Origin: Slackia sp.
GTDB taxonomy: Bacteria; Actinomycetota; Coriobacteriia; Coriobacteriales; Eggerthellaceae
Reading direction: 5' to 3'
Assembly (NCBI GenBank): GCA_030527325.1
Contig: JAUNBA010000014.1
Coordinates: 1-35,825, forward strand
DNA: 35,825 bases
A model generated the notes under the pieces. The model did not search any database and was not told where the DNA came from. It worked only from the letters and a program-made list of their open reading frames with translations. How positions within the stretch are numbered: the stretch's first letter is position 1; each line of letters begins with the position of its first letter. Position numbers and translations under genes: made by a program. Shown here one piece after another: positions 1 through 7,364 of this stretch.

Positions 1-31
1 GGGAGGACCCCTTCGGGGGTCCTCCCTTTTT
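1..31 (+). terminator. Rho-independent terminator of an upstream plus-strand gene
   Basis: An 11-bp perfect GC-rich stem (1-11 with 16-26) closed by a TTCG tetraloop and followed by five T residues. The gene it ends lies to the left of the window. Confidence 0.9.
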
Positions 32-481
32 GTATGCGACGATTCCGCGTCTTGCCGAGGTGCGAGGACGAAGCAATACGTTTCGTCTTTCCGCGAGTCG
101 CGGCACGCTGCGAGGTTAAGGAATGCCAAGCCGCAGTGAAAGCGATCCTGAACAGAGCATTTCGGTCGCGCACTGTGGACGCGAAGCTGGTTTTGAATCG
201 CCTCTTCTTACTATACATTGCTGTGTGAGGCGTATGCCAAGCGCGATGGCGGCGGAGTCTTTTTTTAGGCGCTTGTGGGCGGTGCGATCGAAAGCTTGTC
301 TTATAGTCGAAGATGGATTAATTGTTGCCGTGAATGATGGACGGGGCTTCGCGAATTCCGTCGAGCGCTTCAAGGGCCGCCTTGGCCCGTGCCACGTTCT
401 TCTCGAGAATTTCGTGCGCGACGTTCTCGTGGAAGATGCTTGAAAGCGATACACGCGTTTTTGCGGATGGGTAGGGAATCC
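32..481. other. Spacer without an intact gene; contains a hom remnant
   Basis: About 450 bases between the first terminator and the DUF1653 gene. Short open frames on both strands have no recognisable product and no good ribosome binding site. The one interpretable element is a decayed duplicate of the 3' end of hom (318-424, minus strand). No confident promoter was found for the gene at 482. Confidence 0.6.
318..424 (-). pseudogene. Remnant of homoserine dehydrogenase 3' end
   Basis: Bases 332-424 match 1099-1191, inside the intact hom gene, at about 82 of 93 positions by hand alignment and in the same orientation. Read on the minus strand in the hom frame the fragment encodes about 30 residues, including EKNVARAKAALEALDGIRE, against EKNVMQAKAALEALDGIRE in hom (24 of 30 identical overall). 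It then runs to a TAA at 318-320. The frame is open for some distance on the other side but has no ATG and no similarity to the rest of hom. It looks like a short duplicated piece of the ACT-domain end of hom, or the scar of a second, deleted copy. It is not expected to make a functional protein. Confidence 0.75.
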
Positions 482-739
482 ATGGATGATCAAGTCTTGC
501 AACCTGGTATATACCGTCATTTCAAAGGGAATTATTACGAGGTCGTCGGCGTTGCGCGTCATTCGGAAACGGAAGAGGCGCTCGTAGTGTATCGCGCGCT
601 CTACGGGGAGCGTGGTTTGTGGGCGAGGCCGCTTTCGATGTTTTGCGAAAAAGTCGACAAGAAGCGTTACCCTGGTTCCGATCAGGAATATCGTTTCGAG
701 TTGCAACTGGTCGATCGTGATGAATTCCTCGAGGGATAG
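482..739 (+). CDS. DUF1653 family protein
   Basis: An 85-residue soluble protein that matches the small DUF1653 family: an opening of the type PGIYRHFKGNYYEVVG, a central VVYRALYGERGLWARPLSMF and a C-terminal segment with RFELQ. Family members are small beta-rich proteins of unknown biochemical role, often encoded alone. The start at 482 is preferred because GTAGGGAA lies a few bases upstream; an in-frame ATG at 467 would add five residues and has a poorer binding site. The neighbour on the right is hom, convergent. No signal peptide or membrane segment is visible. The family assignment is firm, the function unknown. Confidence 0.85.
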   Translation: MDDQVLQPGIYRHFKGNYYEVVGVARHSETEEALVVYRALYGERGLWARPLSMFCEKVDKKRYPGSDQEYRFELQLVDRDEFLEG

Positions 740-1051
740 GCGGCGGATCGATTTCGAATGGGGTGCGTTTGGCCGAATGGTTCGAACTCATCGTGTTTTT
801 GATCGGATTGGCTCGGAATCGTTTGGAGCCGGTCAAGGTTGTCTCGCATTGCGGGGTGACGAGCGCGTGTGCTTCGGCTGCTTTCGCTAAGTTATCTGGC
901 GTGCGGCGATGCGGTCGGTAGCGAATAGGACGCGTTTTTGATGCCGCTTCGGTCGGATCGGTGTCGACCGAAGCGGCTGTGGACTGCGAAAACCGCATCC
1001 GGACCGTATCGAAGCACGTCGCCGTCCGGTCAATACGGCCGCGCGTCGGCG
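740..1051. other. Intergenic region between convergent genes
   Basis: About 310 bases between the DUF1653 gene and the end of hom. It holds the inverted repeat at 943-977, which may end transcription of either gene. Nothing else recognisable; short open frames here look like noise. Confidence 0.5.
943..977. terminator. Perfect 13-bp inverted repeat, possible shared terminator
   Basis: GCCGCTTCGGTCG (943-955) pairs perfectly with 965-977 around a 9-base loop. It lies between convergent genes, as expected for a shared terminator, but neither strand has a T-run after the stem, so intrinsic termination is uncertain. Confidence 0.45.
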
Positions 1052-2374
1052 TTAGTTGGCGAAGACGCCCTCGGCCCATGAATCGATGTTCTCGACGCGA
1101 ATGATGGACGAGACTTCGCGAATTCCGTCGAGCGCTTCAAGGGCCGCCTTGGCCTGCATCACGTTCTTTTCGAGGGCTTCGTGCGTGACGTATATCAGCG
1201 TGCACGCTTCGTCGTCGTGCGTTTCTTTTTGGTTGATATGGGCGATGGAGATGCCGTGCTGAGCGAAAACATTCGTGCAGGCGGCGAGGGTGCCCAGGCG
1301 ATCTTCGACGGAAAGCCTGATGTAATAGCGCGTCGTCAGCTGGTTGATCGATCTGATGGGGAGATTGCGTCCGAAGGGTTCTTTTTCGGGTATGGGATCT
1401 TTGCCTTGCGAGATCGGCTCAGCCAGCGCCATGATGTCGCCCACGACGGCGCTTGCCGTGGGGAAGGATCCCGCGCCAGCGCCGTACAGCATGGTTTCTC
1501 CCACTGCGTCGCCTACGACGTATACGGCGTTCATCGCCCCGTCGACGCTTGCGAGCTGGTGTGCGGCAGGAATCATCGTGGGATGCACGCGCACGTCGAC
1601 GCCTTCGCTCGTTTTCCGTGCGATGGCGAGCAGTTTGATGGCGTATCCGAAATCCCGTGCCATTTCTATATCGGTGGCCGACACGTTGCGGATGCCCTGC
1701 ATGAATACGTCGTCGGTGGTGATACGGGTCTGGAATCCGATGGAGGCGAGGATGGCGATCTTCGATGCGGCGTCGAAGCCGTCGACGTCAGCGGTGGGGT
1801 CGGCTTCTGCGTAGCCTGCCGCCTGCGCCGCTTTGAGCACGTCCTCGAAAGCGAGGCCTTCGTGCTGCATGCGCGAAAGGATGTAGTTGGTCGTGCCGTT
1901 CATGATGCCGGCGATGGTGAGGATTTCGTTGCCCACCAGGTCGTGCTCGAGCGCGCTGACGACGGGGATGCCGCCTGCCGCAGCCGCTTCGCAGCGGATT
2001 TGCACGCCATGCTCGGCGGCAAGGGATGCGAGGTGTTCGACGTGGCGTCCCAGCAGCGCCTTGTTGGCGGAAACCACGTGCTTGCCGTGCTTGAAGGCCT
2101 CTTCGAAGATTTCAGTTGCGGGGTGTTCGCCGCCGATAAGCTCGATGACGATGTCGATGTCGGGGTCGGACACTACATCGCGCCAGTCGGACGTGAAGAC
2201 GCCCTCTTGCAGGCCGAGACGCTGCGCCTCCGCCTCGCTGCGGCTGCATGCGCGCTGTATGACCAGATCGATGCCGTAATGCTCGAGATAGCGGTCGTGA
2301 TGCTCGGTGATCAGGCGGGCGACGCCTCCTCCGACGGTGCCGAGGCCTATAAGGCCCAACTTCACGCTGTTCAT
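1052..2374 (-). CDS. hom: Homoserine dehydrogenase with C-terminal ACT domain
   Basis: A 440-residue cytosolic enzyme that reduces aspartate semialdehyde to homoserine, the branch point to threonine and methionine. The N-terminal Rossmann fold carries GLGTVGGG at residues 10-17. The catalytic domain has SANKALL, AAAGGIPVV, GIMNGTTNYIL and ADPTADVDGFDAASK, all family hallmarks. The last 80 or so residues form an ACT regulatory domain (YIRLSVEDRLGTLA, then GISIAHINQKE), the usual site of threonine feedback in Gram-positive enzymes. The start at 2374 has GAAGGAGAG upstream at good spacing; the longer open frame to 2689 has no family similarity. It is a single gene, without thrB or thrC alongside. 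A decayed copy of its 3' end lies at 318-424. Confidence 0.97.
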   Translation of the reverse strand: MNSVKLGLIGLGTVGGGVARLITEHHDRYLEHYGIDLVIQRACSRSEAEAQRLGLQEGVFTSDWRDVVSDPDIDIVIELIGGEHPATEIFEEAFKHGKHVVSANKALLGRHVEHLASLAAEHGVQIRCEAAAAGGIPVVSALEHDLVGNEILTIAGIMNGTTNYILSRMQHEGLAFEDVLKAAQAAGYAEADPTADVDGFDAASKIAILASIGFQTRITTDDVFMQGIRNVSATDIEMARDFGYAIKLLAIARKTSEGVDVRVHPTMIPAAHQLASVDGAMNAVYVVGDAVGETMLYGAGAGSFPTASAVVGDIMALAEPISQGKDPIPEKEPFGRNLPIRSINQLTTRYYIRLSVEDRLGTLAACTNVFAQHGISIAHINQKETHDDEACTLIYVTHEALEKNVMQAKAALEALDGIREVSSIIRVENIDSWAEGVFAN

Positions 2375-2429
2375 ACTTTGCTCTCCTTCGGGTGCAGGGC
2401 CGGACGGGCCTCTTTTTCGCATACAGGGC

Positions 2430-2458
2430 ATTGTACTGAAAAGATGCGTTTCATTGAC
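2430..2458 (-). promoter_or_regulatory. Candidate promoter of hom
   Basis: On the minus strand, -35 GTCAAT (2453-2458) and -10 TACAAT (2430-2435) are separated by 17 bases. The predicted transcript has a leader of roughly 50 bases before the hom start. The -10 is good and the -35 only partial. Confidence 0.5.
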
Positions 2459-2521
2459 GGCGGCCGCGCGAAGCGGGCCGCGCTCCCGGCGGGATAGATG
2501 CGTACGTGTCGGTGCTCGCCG

Positions 2522-2605
2522 TTTGCGCGGGAGAGGCGTCGGAGAATCGATGACGTGTCTGCTGCCGGGTGCATGGGCGGCTTTGTGCGGGAGAGGTGCC
2601 GGAGA
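2522..2605. repeat. Imperfect direct repeat, 24 bp at 60-bp spacing
   Basis: 2522-2545 and 2582-2605 share 21 of 24 bases (core GCGGGAGAGG followed by CGGAGA). An ACGTGTC is also found upstream of each copy, so the duplicated unit may be 50-60 bp. Non-coding. Confidence 0.55.
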
Positions 2606-2756
2606 GGCGTGTGGATAACGCGGAAAACAGCCTCGAGCGGCCTGCGTCCATGTCGGAGGGGGGTAGTTCAGGAAGGTGGGTATAGCCAAAAATGTGGGTT
2701 ATAGGGCAAAGGCGCAGCTGCTTTTCGCTCGCAGTGCCGTTGAGATGCCGATATAT

Positions 2757-2784
2757 GAAAACAGGCCGCATAAGCGGCCTGTTT
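2757..2784 (-). terminator. Terminator of tRNA-Leu
   Basis: An 11-bp stem (2759-2769 with 2774-2784) and a 4-base loop just after the tRNA 3' end. Read on the minus strand, the stem runs into a short T tract. Confidence 0.85.
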
Positions 2785-2792
2785 GTAATCGA

Positions 2793-2879
2793 TGGTGCGG
2801 GTGAAAGGACTTGAACCTTCATGGGGTTGCCCCCATACGGACCTGAACCGTACGCGTCTGCCAATTCCGCCACACCCGC
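2793..2879 (-). tRNA. tRNA-Leu (anticodon CAG)
   Basis: An 87-nt class II tRNA with encoded CCA. Acceptor strands GCGGGTG and CACCCGC pair. The anticodon stem TACGG/CCGTA encloses TTCAGGT, which gives anticodon CAG for CUG codons. A long variable arm (GGGG/CCCC) and a T-arm with TTCAAGT fit tRNA-Leu. It stands alone, with a promoter upstream and a terminator downstream. Confidence 0.97.
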
Positions 2880-2915
2880 GTGGCTTTGCAGCCTGCTTTC
2901 ATTGCTGAAAACGAT

Positions 2916-2944
2916 TTGAAATATTACATGATTCATTGTATCTA
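2916..2944 (+). promoter_or_regulatory. Candidate plus-strand promoter overlapping the tRNA promoter
   Basis: TTGAAA (2916-2921), a 17-base spacer and TATCTA (2939-2944). The nearest plus-strand gene is pdxY, with a leader of about 360 bases, so its role is uncertain. Confidence 0.3.
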
Positions 2945-2949
2945 GGCAA
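2921..2949 (-). promoter_or_regulatory. Promoter of tRNA-Leu
   Basis: On the minus strand, -35 TTGCCT (2944-2949) and -10 TAATAT (2921-2926) with an exact 17-base spacer. This predicts a start about 35 bases before the mature 5' end. Confidence 0.65.
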
Positions 2950-3224
2950 GGGGAATTTTGAAATTTTTTTAAGAGGCGCGCGCACGATGGGAGCGTGGTC
3001 GAACGCTTCGCGTTTTACGCCTCTGGGGGGGCGACACGTCGGAATCGGTTCGATGTGCCTGCCGGGAAAACTCGATGCGTCTGTCGGGAATGCAGGTCGA
3101 TCGTTTTGGCTATGCGGCCGCGAAGGAGCGCCTTGGCGCGTAGGTCGCAAGAGGGGCTCGGTCACCCGCTTTTCTCGATGTCGGTCGTGTTGCTGGACGC
3201 TTTATTACAAGCTGCGAAAAAAAG

Positions 3225-3263
3225 CCGCGATTATGCGGGGAATCGCGGGTTGCGGTGTATGAT
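3225..3263 (+). promoter_or_regulatory. Inverted repeat and -10-like site before pdxY
   Basis: CCGCGATT (3225-3232) and AATCGCGG (3241-3248) form a perfect 8-bp dyad, followed by TATGAT at 3258-3263. No good -35 is visible. This could be an operator-plus-promoter for pdxY, which starts 50 bases further on. Confidence 0.3.
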
Positions 3264-3312
3264 GGCGCGCATCATAGGCGGTCGCGATGCGGCCGGATAG
3301 ATAGGAGTCTTT

Positions 3313-4197
3313 ATGGGGCAGGCTACTGAAGTCAAACTCTACCAGCGCGAAGGCGCGTACATCCCGCGCGTGGCGGCCGTGCACGATCTGTGCGGTTACG
3401 GAAAGTGTTCGCTCGGCGTCGCGATACCGGTGCTTTCCTCGGCCGGGTGCGACGTGTGCCCGGTGCCGACGGGGCTGTTTTCGAGCCATACGGCGTTTCC
3501 CGGATGGTATATGCACGACACGACCGAGATTCTTTCCGATTACCTGAACGCATGGAAGGGCATCGGCGTCGATATCGATGCGGTGTATTCGGGCTTCCTC
3601 GGTGCGCCCGAGCAGGTCGACATCATTCGCGGCATTTATGAGACCTACCCGAAGGCGCTGCGCGTCGTCGACCCCGTCATGGCCGATCACGGCAAGGTGT
3701 ACCCGACGTATACGCCTGAGCTGTGCGAGGCGATGGCCGAGCTGGCCGCCGATGCCGACATCCTGACGCCTAATTTGACCGAAGCCGCCATCATTTTGGG
3801 TGAGCCCATCGGCGACGAGTGGGCGGGTGTCGATATCTCCGACGCCGAGGCGCACCGCTTGGTCGACGCCTTGTTGGCAAAGGGCGCTAAAAACGTGGTT
3901 TTGAAGGGCATCCAGCGCGGCGACGGCGTGATTCGCAATTTCGTTGCCGGACAGGATTTCGATATGTTCGAGGCGAGCAACGAGTTCGTGCCGTATATGC
4001 TGCATGGTACGGGCGATTTGTACTGCAGCGCGCTGCTTGCGGCCGTCATGGCGGGCCGCACGATGGCCGAAGCCGTGCGTTTCGCGGGCGATCTGACCCA
4101 TGATGCCATGCTCGTTTCGGCGCAGCAGCCCGATTTCCGCGACCGCGGCGTAAGCTTCGAGCCGCTTCTCGGCAGGGTTTCGGCGCTGTTGGCGTAG
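3313..4197 (+). CDS. pdxY: Pyridoxamine/pyridoxal kinase (PdxY-like)
   Basis: A 294-residue ribokinase-fold enzyme that phosphorylates B6 vitamers (pyridoxal, pyridoxamine, pyridoxine) with ATP in the salvage of pyridoxal 5'-phosphate. Family marks are VHDLCGYGKCSL near residue 23, the YSGFLG segment, VVDPVMADHGKVYP, the PNLTEA motif, and HGTGD ending at the presumed catalytic base Asp235. The length is normal. ATAGGAG sits 7 bases before the ATG. It is transcribed alone and closed by a strong hairpin at 4251-4328. Exact vitamer preference among PdxY/PdxK-type kinases cannot be read from the sequence. Confidence 0.9.
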   Translation: MGQATEVKLYQREGAYIPRVAAVHDLCGYGKCSLGVAIPVLSSAGCDVCPVPTGLFSSHTAFPGWYMHDTTEILSDYLNAWKGIGVDIDAVYSGFLGAPEQVDIIRGIYETYPKALRVVDPVMADHGKVYPTYTPELCEAMAELAADADILTPNLTEAAIILGEPIGDEWAGVDISDAEAHRLVDALLAKGAKNVVLKGIQRGDGVIRNFVAGQDFDMFEASNEFVPYMLHGTGDLYCSALLAAVMAGRTMAEAVRFAGDLTHDAMLVSAQQPDFRDRGVSFEPLLGRVSALLA

Positions 4198-4250
4198 CGA
4201 AGATGCAAGGTTCCGGGTGCCGTGCGGTCATTCGGGACGAGGGGAAGAAA

Positions 4251-4328
4251 GGCCGCGCGTCCGGCGCGTTGCCCCGGGTCTCGTAAAGGGGGCCCGGGGG
4301 CGTCGTGCGGGCGCGCGGCCTTTTGTTT
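4251..4328 (+). terminator. Composite terminator after pdxY
   Basis: Outer stem GGCCGCGCG (4251-4259) with 4312-4320 and inner stem CCCCGGG (4272-4278) with 4293-4299, followed by TTTTGTTT. Since the small gene on the right is convergent and the left flank is A-rich, it may work in both directions. Confidence 0.8.
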
Positions 4329-4379
4329 CGTTGCCGCGGCTATTCGGCGGAGCGAAGAAAGTCTCCGGATGCGATAGCC

Positions 4380-4571
4380 CTAGTCTTCGTCGTCGAAGAA
4401 GGTGAAATCGTCGTCATCGTCTTCGACGGGGCCGCGGTCTTTGAAGGTACGGCGCGTCTTCCATTCCATGACGAGACAGGCGATGACCGATATGACCAGG
4501 CCTGCTCCGATGAGGATGCCGATGCCGGCGAACGTTTCGAAAAGGAAATGGTAAAGCGATCCGAAATCCAT
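4380..4571 (-). CDS. Small single-pass membrane protein with acidic tail
   Basis: A 63-residue protein of unknown function. Residues 7-35 or so are hydrophobic (FLFETFAGIGILIGAGLV, then ISVIACLVM) and form one membrane span. A positively charged WKTRRTFKDR follows, so the C-terminus is probably cytoplasmic. It ends in a run of Asp/Glu with FTFF between. AAAGAG lies before the ATG at 4571; the longer open frame upstream is not supported. It is divergent from serS. I do not recognise a family, but its length, start site and composition look like a real gene. Confidence 0.7.
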   Translation of the reverse strand: MDFGSLYHFLFETFAGIGILIGAGLVISVIACLVMEWKTRRTFKDRGPVEDDDDDFTFFDDED

Positions 4572-4651
4572 GGCGTCTCTTTCTTGCGAGGGCGGCGAAT
4601 GCGACGGGCGTCGCGGAGTCGCGCGGCCGATCCGCGCGCGATATCGGTACG

Positions 4652-4657
4652 ATTCTA
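4652..4657 (-). promoter_or_regulatory. Candidate -10 of the small membrane protein gene
   Basis: TAGAAT on the minus strand, about 80 bases before the start at 4571. No clear -35. Confidence 0.3.
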
Positions 4658-4904
4658 GACGAAAAGCGCGCCGCCGAAAACGGGGCATGATAAAAGCGCA
4701 TTTCACGTCGTCCGCCATTGCGGTGCGGCGGTTCGTCGTCGGCGTGGGGGCCCTGGACCCACGTTGCTGTGCGCGGCGGGCATTTCGCCGTTCTTCCAGC
4801 CCCGATAGCGTGCGCGACTTCGCCCCTGCAGGCTCCTTTCGGGACCCGTGCGCGTCGCCTGCGGAAAAGACGTGCGCGCATGCGGGCCTGACGGCCATTT
4901 GGGG

Positions 4905-4910
4905 TATACT
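4905..4910 (+). promoter_or_regulatory. Candidate -10 of serS
   Basis: TATACT, about 125 bases before the serS ATG. TATACT-G also occurs upstream of two minus-strand genes in this window (23775 and 29008). The -35 is not recognisable. Confidence 0.45.
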
Positions 4911-5035
4911 GAATCGTCATACGCAACTGTTTTCGCCTGCATCGGGCGGAGCTTCGCGGCATCGGCGCCGCGTCGCGCGTCCGCGCGCCCGAACGCGCGG
5001 GAATCGTCCGATCGGCCTGGCAAAAGGAGCAAGAC

Positions 5036-6328
5036 ATGCTGGATATTCGTTATGTTCGCGAGAATCAGGAGGCCGTCGCCGAGGCGATGGCGCATCGCAA
5101 CTTCCCGTGGGATGCTGCGAAGTTCTCAGAACTGGACGAAAGCCGCCGTTCGGCCATCGCCGAAGAGGAGTCCCTGCAGGCCAGGCGCAACAAGGCGTCC
5201 AAAGAGATCGGCGCGTTGATGGCGCAGGGCGACAAAGAGGCCGCCGAGGCCGCCAAAGAGCAGGTGCGCCTTATCAACGAGCAGCTCGCCCAGGCAAGCG
5301 CGGCGCGTGAGGCGATCGATGCCGAGATGAACGACATCCTCGTCGGCAGCCCGAACATTCCCTGCGAAGCCACGCCCGTGGGCAAAGACGAGACCGAAAA
5401 CCCCGAGCGTCGCCGTTGGGGCGTTCCGCGTGATTTCGCTGCCGAAGGCATCGACCCCAAGCCGCATTGGGATTTGGGCACCGATCTGGATATTCTCGAT
5501 TTCGAACGCGGCAACAAGCTTTCCGGCAGCCGCTTCACGGTGCTCGGCGGCGCTGGCGCCCGTTTGGAACGCGCCCTCATCAACTACTTCATCGACACCC
5601 ATGTCAGCCGCGGTTTCAAGGAATGGTGGCCCCCTGTGGTGGTGAAGCGCCAGACCATGTTCGGCACCGGCCAGCTGCCCAAGTTCGAAGACGACGCCTA
5701 TCATGTAGGCGACGACCAGTTCCTCATTCCCACGGCCGAGGTCACGCTGACCAACCTGCATGCCGACGAGGTGCTCGAGGCGTCCGAGCTACCGAAGCGC
5801 TACACCGCGTTCACCCCGTGCTTCCGCGAGGAGGCCGGCTCCGCGGGACGCGATACGCGCGGCATCATCCGCCAGCATCAGTTCGACAAGGTCGAGATGG
5901 TGAAATTCGCCACGCCCGAGACCTCCGACGAAGAGCTCGAAAGCATGACCGCCGAAGCCGAGTATCTGTTGCAGCAGCTCGAGCTCCCCTATCGCGTGAT
6001 CAGCCTGTGCACGGGCGATCTGGGCTTCTCGGCGCGTCAGACCTACGATATCGAGGTGTGGCTGCCGAGCTACAACGATTACAAGGAAATCTCCAGCTGC
6101 TCGAATTGCGGCGATTTCCAGGCGCGTCGCGCGAATATCAAGTATCGCGATCCGGCGAGCTTCAAGGGTTCGCGCTACGTGCATACGCTGAACGGTTCCG
6201 GCCTGCCTGCGGGCCGCACCATGGCTGCGATTCTGGAGAACTACCAGCAGGCCGACGGCACCGTGAAAGTGCCGACGGTGCTCGTTCCCTACATGGGCGG
6301 CTTGGAGTACATCGCGCCCGAGGCGTAG
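5036..6328 (+). CDS. serS: Serine--tRNA ligase
   Basis: A 430-residue class II aminoacyl-tRNA synthetase that charges tRNA-Ser (and tRNA-Sec where present) with serine. The N-terminal 110 residues form the two-helix coiled-coil arm that grips the long variable arm (start [14 protein letters not shown], then Glu/Ala/Lys-rich helices). The catalytic core has motif 2, [18 protein letters not shown] at about residues 259-276, and motif 3, [15 protein letters not shown] from residue 387. Many bacterial enzymes read GLAVGRT at the same place, so GLPAGRT is a mild variant. AAGGAG precedes the ATG. A TTCG-loop hairpin ends the gene. Confidence 0.98.
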   Translation: MLDIRYVRENQEAVAEAMAHRNFPWDAAKFSELDESRRSAIAEEESLQARRNKASKEIGALMAQGDKEAAEAAKEQVRLINEQLAQASAAREAIDAEMNDILVGSPNIPCEATPVGKDETENPERRRWGVPRDFAAEGIDPKPHWDLGTDLDILDFERGNKLSGSRFTVLGGAGARLERALINYFIDTHVSRGFKEWWPPVVVKRQTMFGTGQLPKFEDDAYHVGDDQFLIPTAEVTLTNLHADEVLEASELPKRYTAFTPCFREEAGSAGRDTRGIIRQHQFDKVEMVKFATPETSDEELESMTAEAEYLLQQLELPYRVISLCTGDLGFSARQTYDIEVWLPSYNDYKEISSCSNCGDFQARRANIKYRDPASFKGSRYVHTLNGSGLPAGRTMAAILENYQQADGTVKVPTVLVPYMGGLEYIAPEA

Positions 6329-6364
6329 GACGAAGCGCGGCGAACGCGTACGGCTATATTCATT

Positions 6365-6392
6365 CGGCGGGCGCTTCGGCGCCCGTCGTGTT
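6365..6392 (+). terminator. Hairpin after serS
   Basis: A 10-bp stem with one G-T pair around a TTCG loop (6365-6388), then GTGTTT. The T tract is weak, so some read-through into the operon at 6441 is possible. Confidence 0.6.
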
Positions 6393-6440
6393 TGCGACGA
6401 CGCGCGGCGCGACTGCGAATCATTGCGTGGGAGGTGCATC

Positions 6441-7331
6441 ATGACCCGAGATGACGAGCGCGATATGCGCTTTCCTCAGCCGCCGCCGCCATGCGAGCAG
6501 GTCGCTCGCGCGGTCGGCGTCGAGGAGGAATCGCGCGCCGGTTTTTCAGCCGCCGTGTCGGATTGCGTCGAGAGCGCAGGCGCCGCGCGGGCGTCGCGGG
6601 AGCACGCCGATGCGGTAGCATCGAACGAGGGCGGGCCGCGCGATGCCCGTCGCGTTTCGCGAACGAGCCGTGCGGTGTTGGTCGCGGCGACCTGTGCGGC
6701 GGTCGTCGGCATCGGCGCCGCGCTCGCCGCGGCGGGCGGCGCGTACGTGCGGGCGGGATCGGCCGATGCCGATCGCGCCGTCGATGCTCAGGAGTCGCGT
6801 TCTTTGGCCCGCTCGGTCGGCGGCGCGCAGGAGGAAGACGCCGTCGTCGTCGAGGAGGCGGTTTCCGCGCAGCTTGCCGCGTTGGCATCCGACGAAGACG
6901 GCGTTTTGACGGCCTATGTGCAGCGGTTCCTCGACGGTTACGATGCGGGCATCGACGCGGCCGTTTCGTACGGTTTCGCCGACATCGGCATAACGGCCGA
7001 CGATTTGACGGATAAGCTGCGCGAAGGGCTATCGTTTTCCGTCGATCGCGTCGACGTGTACGGCGATCGCGCATGGATCGACGTATCGGTTTCGTCGAAG
7101 AGCTTTTCCGATCAGGCCGATGCATTCGCCGCCGCGCGCATGGAGGAAGGCGCTTACGCCGACGATGAAAGCTACCGAGCCGCGCTGAAAGAGGCGCTGC
7201 TTTCGTCGTTCGATAAGGTGAAGCCGCGCGAGACCGATATGCTGGTCGTCGTCGACGAGGGCGAAGAGGGCTGGCTTTTGTCTTCGGACGATATATCTTC
7301 ATTGCTCGGTTCTGCTTGGTACGGCGCATAA
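6441..7331 (+). CDS. Single-pass envelope protein of unknown function
   Basis: A 296-residue protein, first gene of a three-gene operon. Residues 1-75 are a charged, disordered-looking cytoplasmic part. Roughly residues 78-102 (RAVLVAATCAAVVGIGAA and onward) form one membrane span. The rest lies outside: an acidic linker, then a folded-looking domain of about 140 residues with LTAYVQRFLDGYDAGI, ITADDLTDKLREGLSFS and RAWIDVSVSSKSF. That outer part is reminiscent of cystatin-like domains found in other Gram-positive exported proteins, but I cannot name a family. The start at 6441 has GGGAGG 7 bases upstream; the TTG at 6423 is less likely. The next gene begins 33 bases after the stop. Confidence 0.8.
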   Translation: MTRDDERDMRFPQPPPPCEQVARAVGVEEESRAGFSAAVSDCVESAGAARASREHADAVASNEGGPRDARRVSRTSRAVLVAATCAAVVGIGAALAAAGGAYVRAGSADADRAVDAQESRSLARSVGGAQEEDAVVVEEAVSAQLAALASDEDGVLTAYVQRFLDGYDAGIDAAVSYGFADIGITADDLTDKLREGLSFSVDRVDVYGDRAWIDVSVSSKSFSDQADAFAAARMEEGAYADDESYRAALKEALLSSFDKVKPRETDMLVVVDEGEEGWLLSSDDISSLLGSAWYGA

Positions 7332-7364
7332 GGCGCGCTGCGGGATGCATGGGAAGAGGTGCGC

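Larger units (their letters stand above)
2375..2756. other. Leader and upstream region of hom
   Basis: About 380 bases between the hom start and the tRNA-Leu terminator. It holds the hom promoter candidate (2430-2458), then GC-rich sequence with an imperfect tandem repeat (2522-2605). No gene seen. Confidence 0.5.
2880..3312. other. Intergenic region between tRNA-Leu and pdxY
   Basis: About 430 bases separating two divergent genes. The tRNA end is AT-rich and carries overlapping promoter candidates on both strands. The rest is GC-rich and has no convincing gene: open frames at 2936-3262 and 2995-3300 have no family resemblance. The pdxY end holds a small inverted repeat and a possible -10. 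Confidence 0.5.
4572..5035. other. Divergent intergenic region upstream of serS
   Basis: About 460 bases between the small membrane protein and serS. It contains a minus-strand -10 (4652-4657) and the serS -10 (4905-4910). I looked for a T-box leader before serS and found no AGGGTGG-type anticodon-binding motif. The long overlapping open frames on both strands look like GC-driven noise. Confidence 0.5.

Noticed and set aside
1181..2497. Plus-strand open frame of 438 codons opposite hom
   Set aside because: Exact antisense of hom; its sequence has no family character and it has no ribosome binding site. Long antisense frames are expected in GC-rich genes.
2451..2936. Minus-strand open frame containing AELADAYGSGPYGGNP
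   Set aside because: This peptide is the well-known artefact of translating a tRNA-Leu gene.
2936..3300. Two overlapping plus-strand open frames before pdxY
   Set aside because: No recognisable domain, poor start sites, and mutual overlap in different frames; more likely a non-coding leader.
4911..5035. Possible T-box leader before serS
   Set aside because: The conserved T-box sequence and an antiterminator/terminator pair are not present.
4570..5310. Plus-strand frame of 246 codons running into serS
   Set aside because: It overlaps the serS start in another frame and consists mostly of Arg/Ala/Gly noise.
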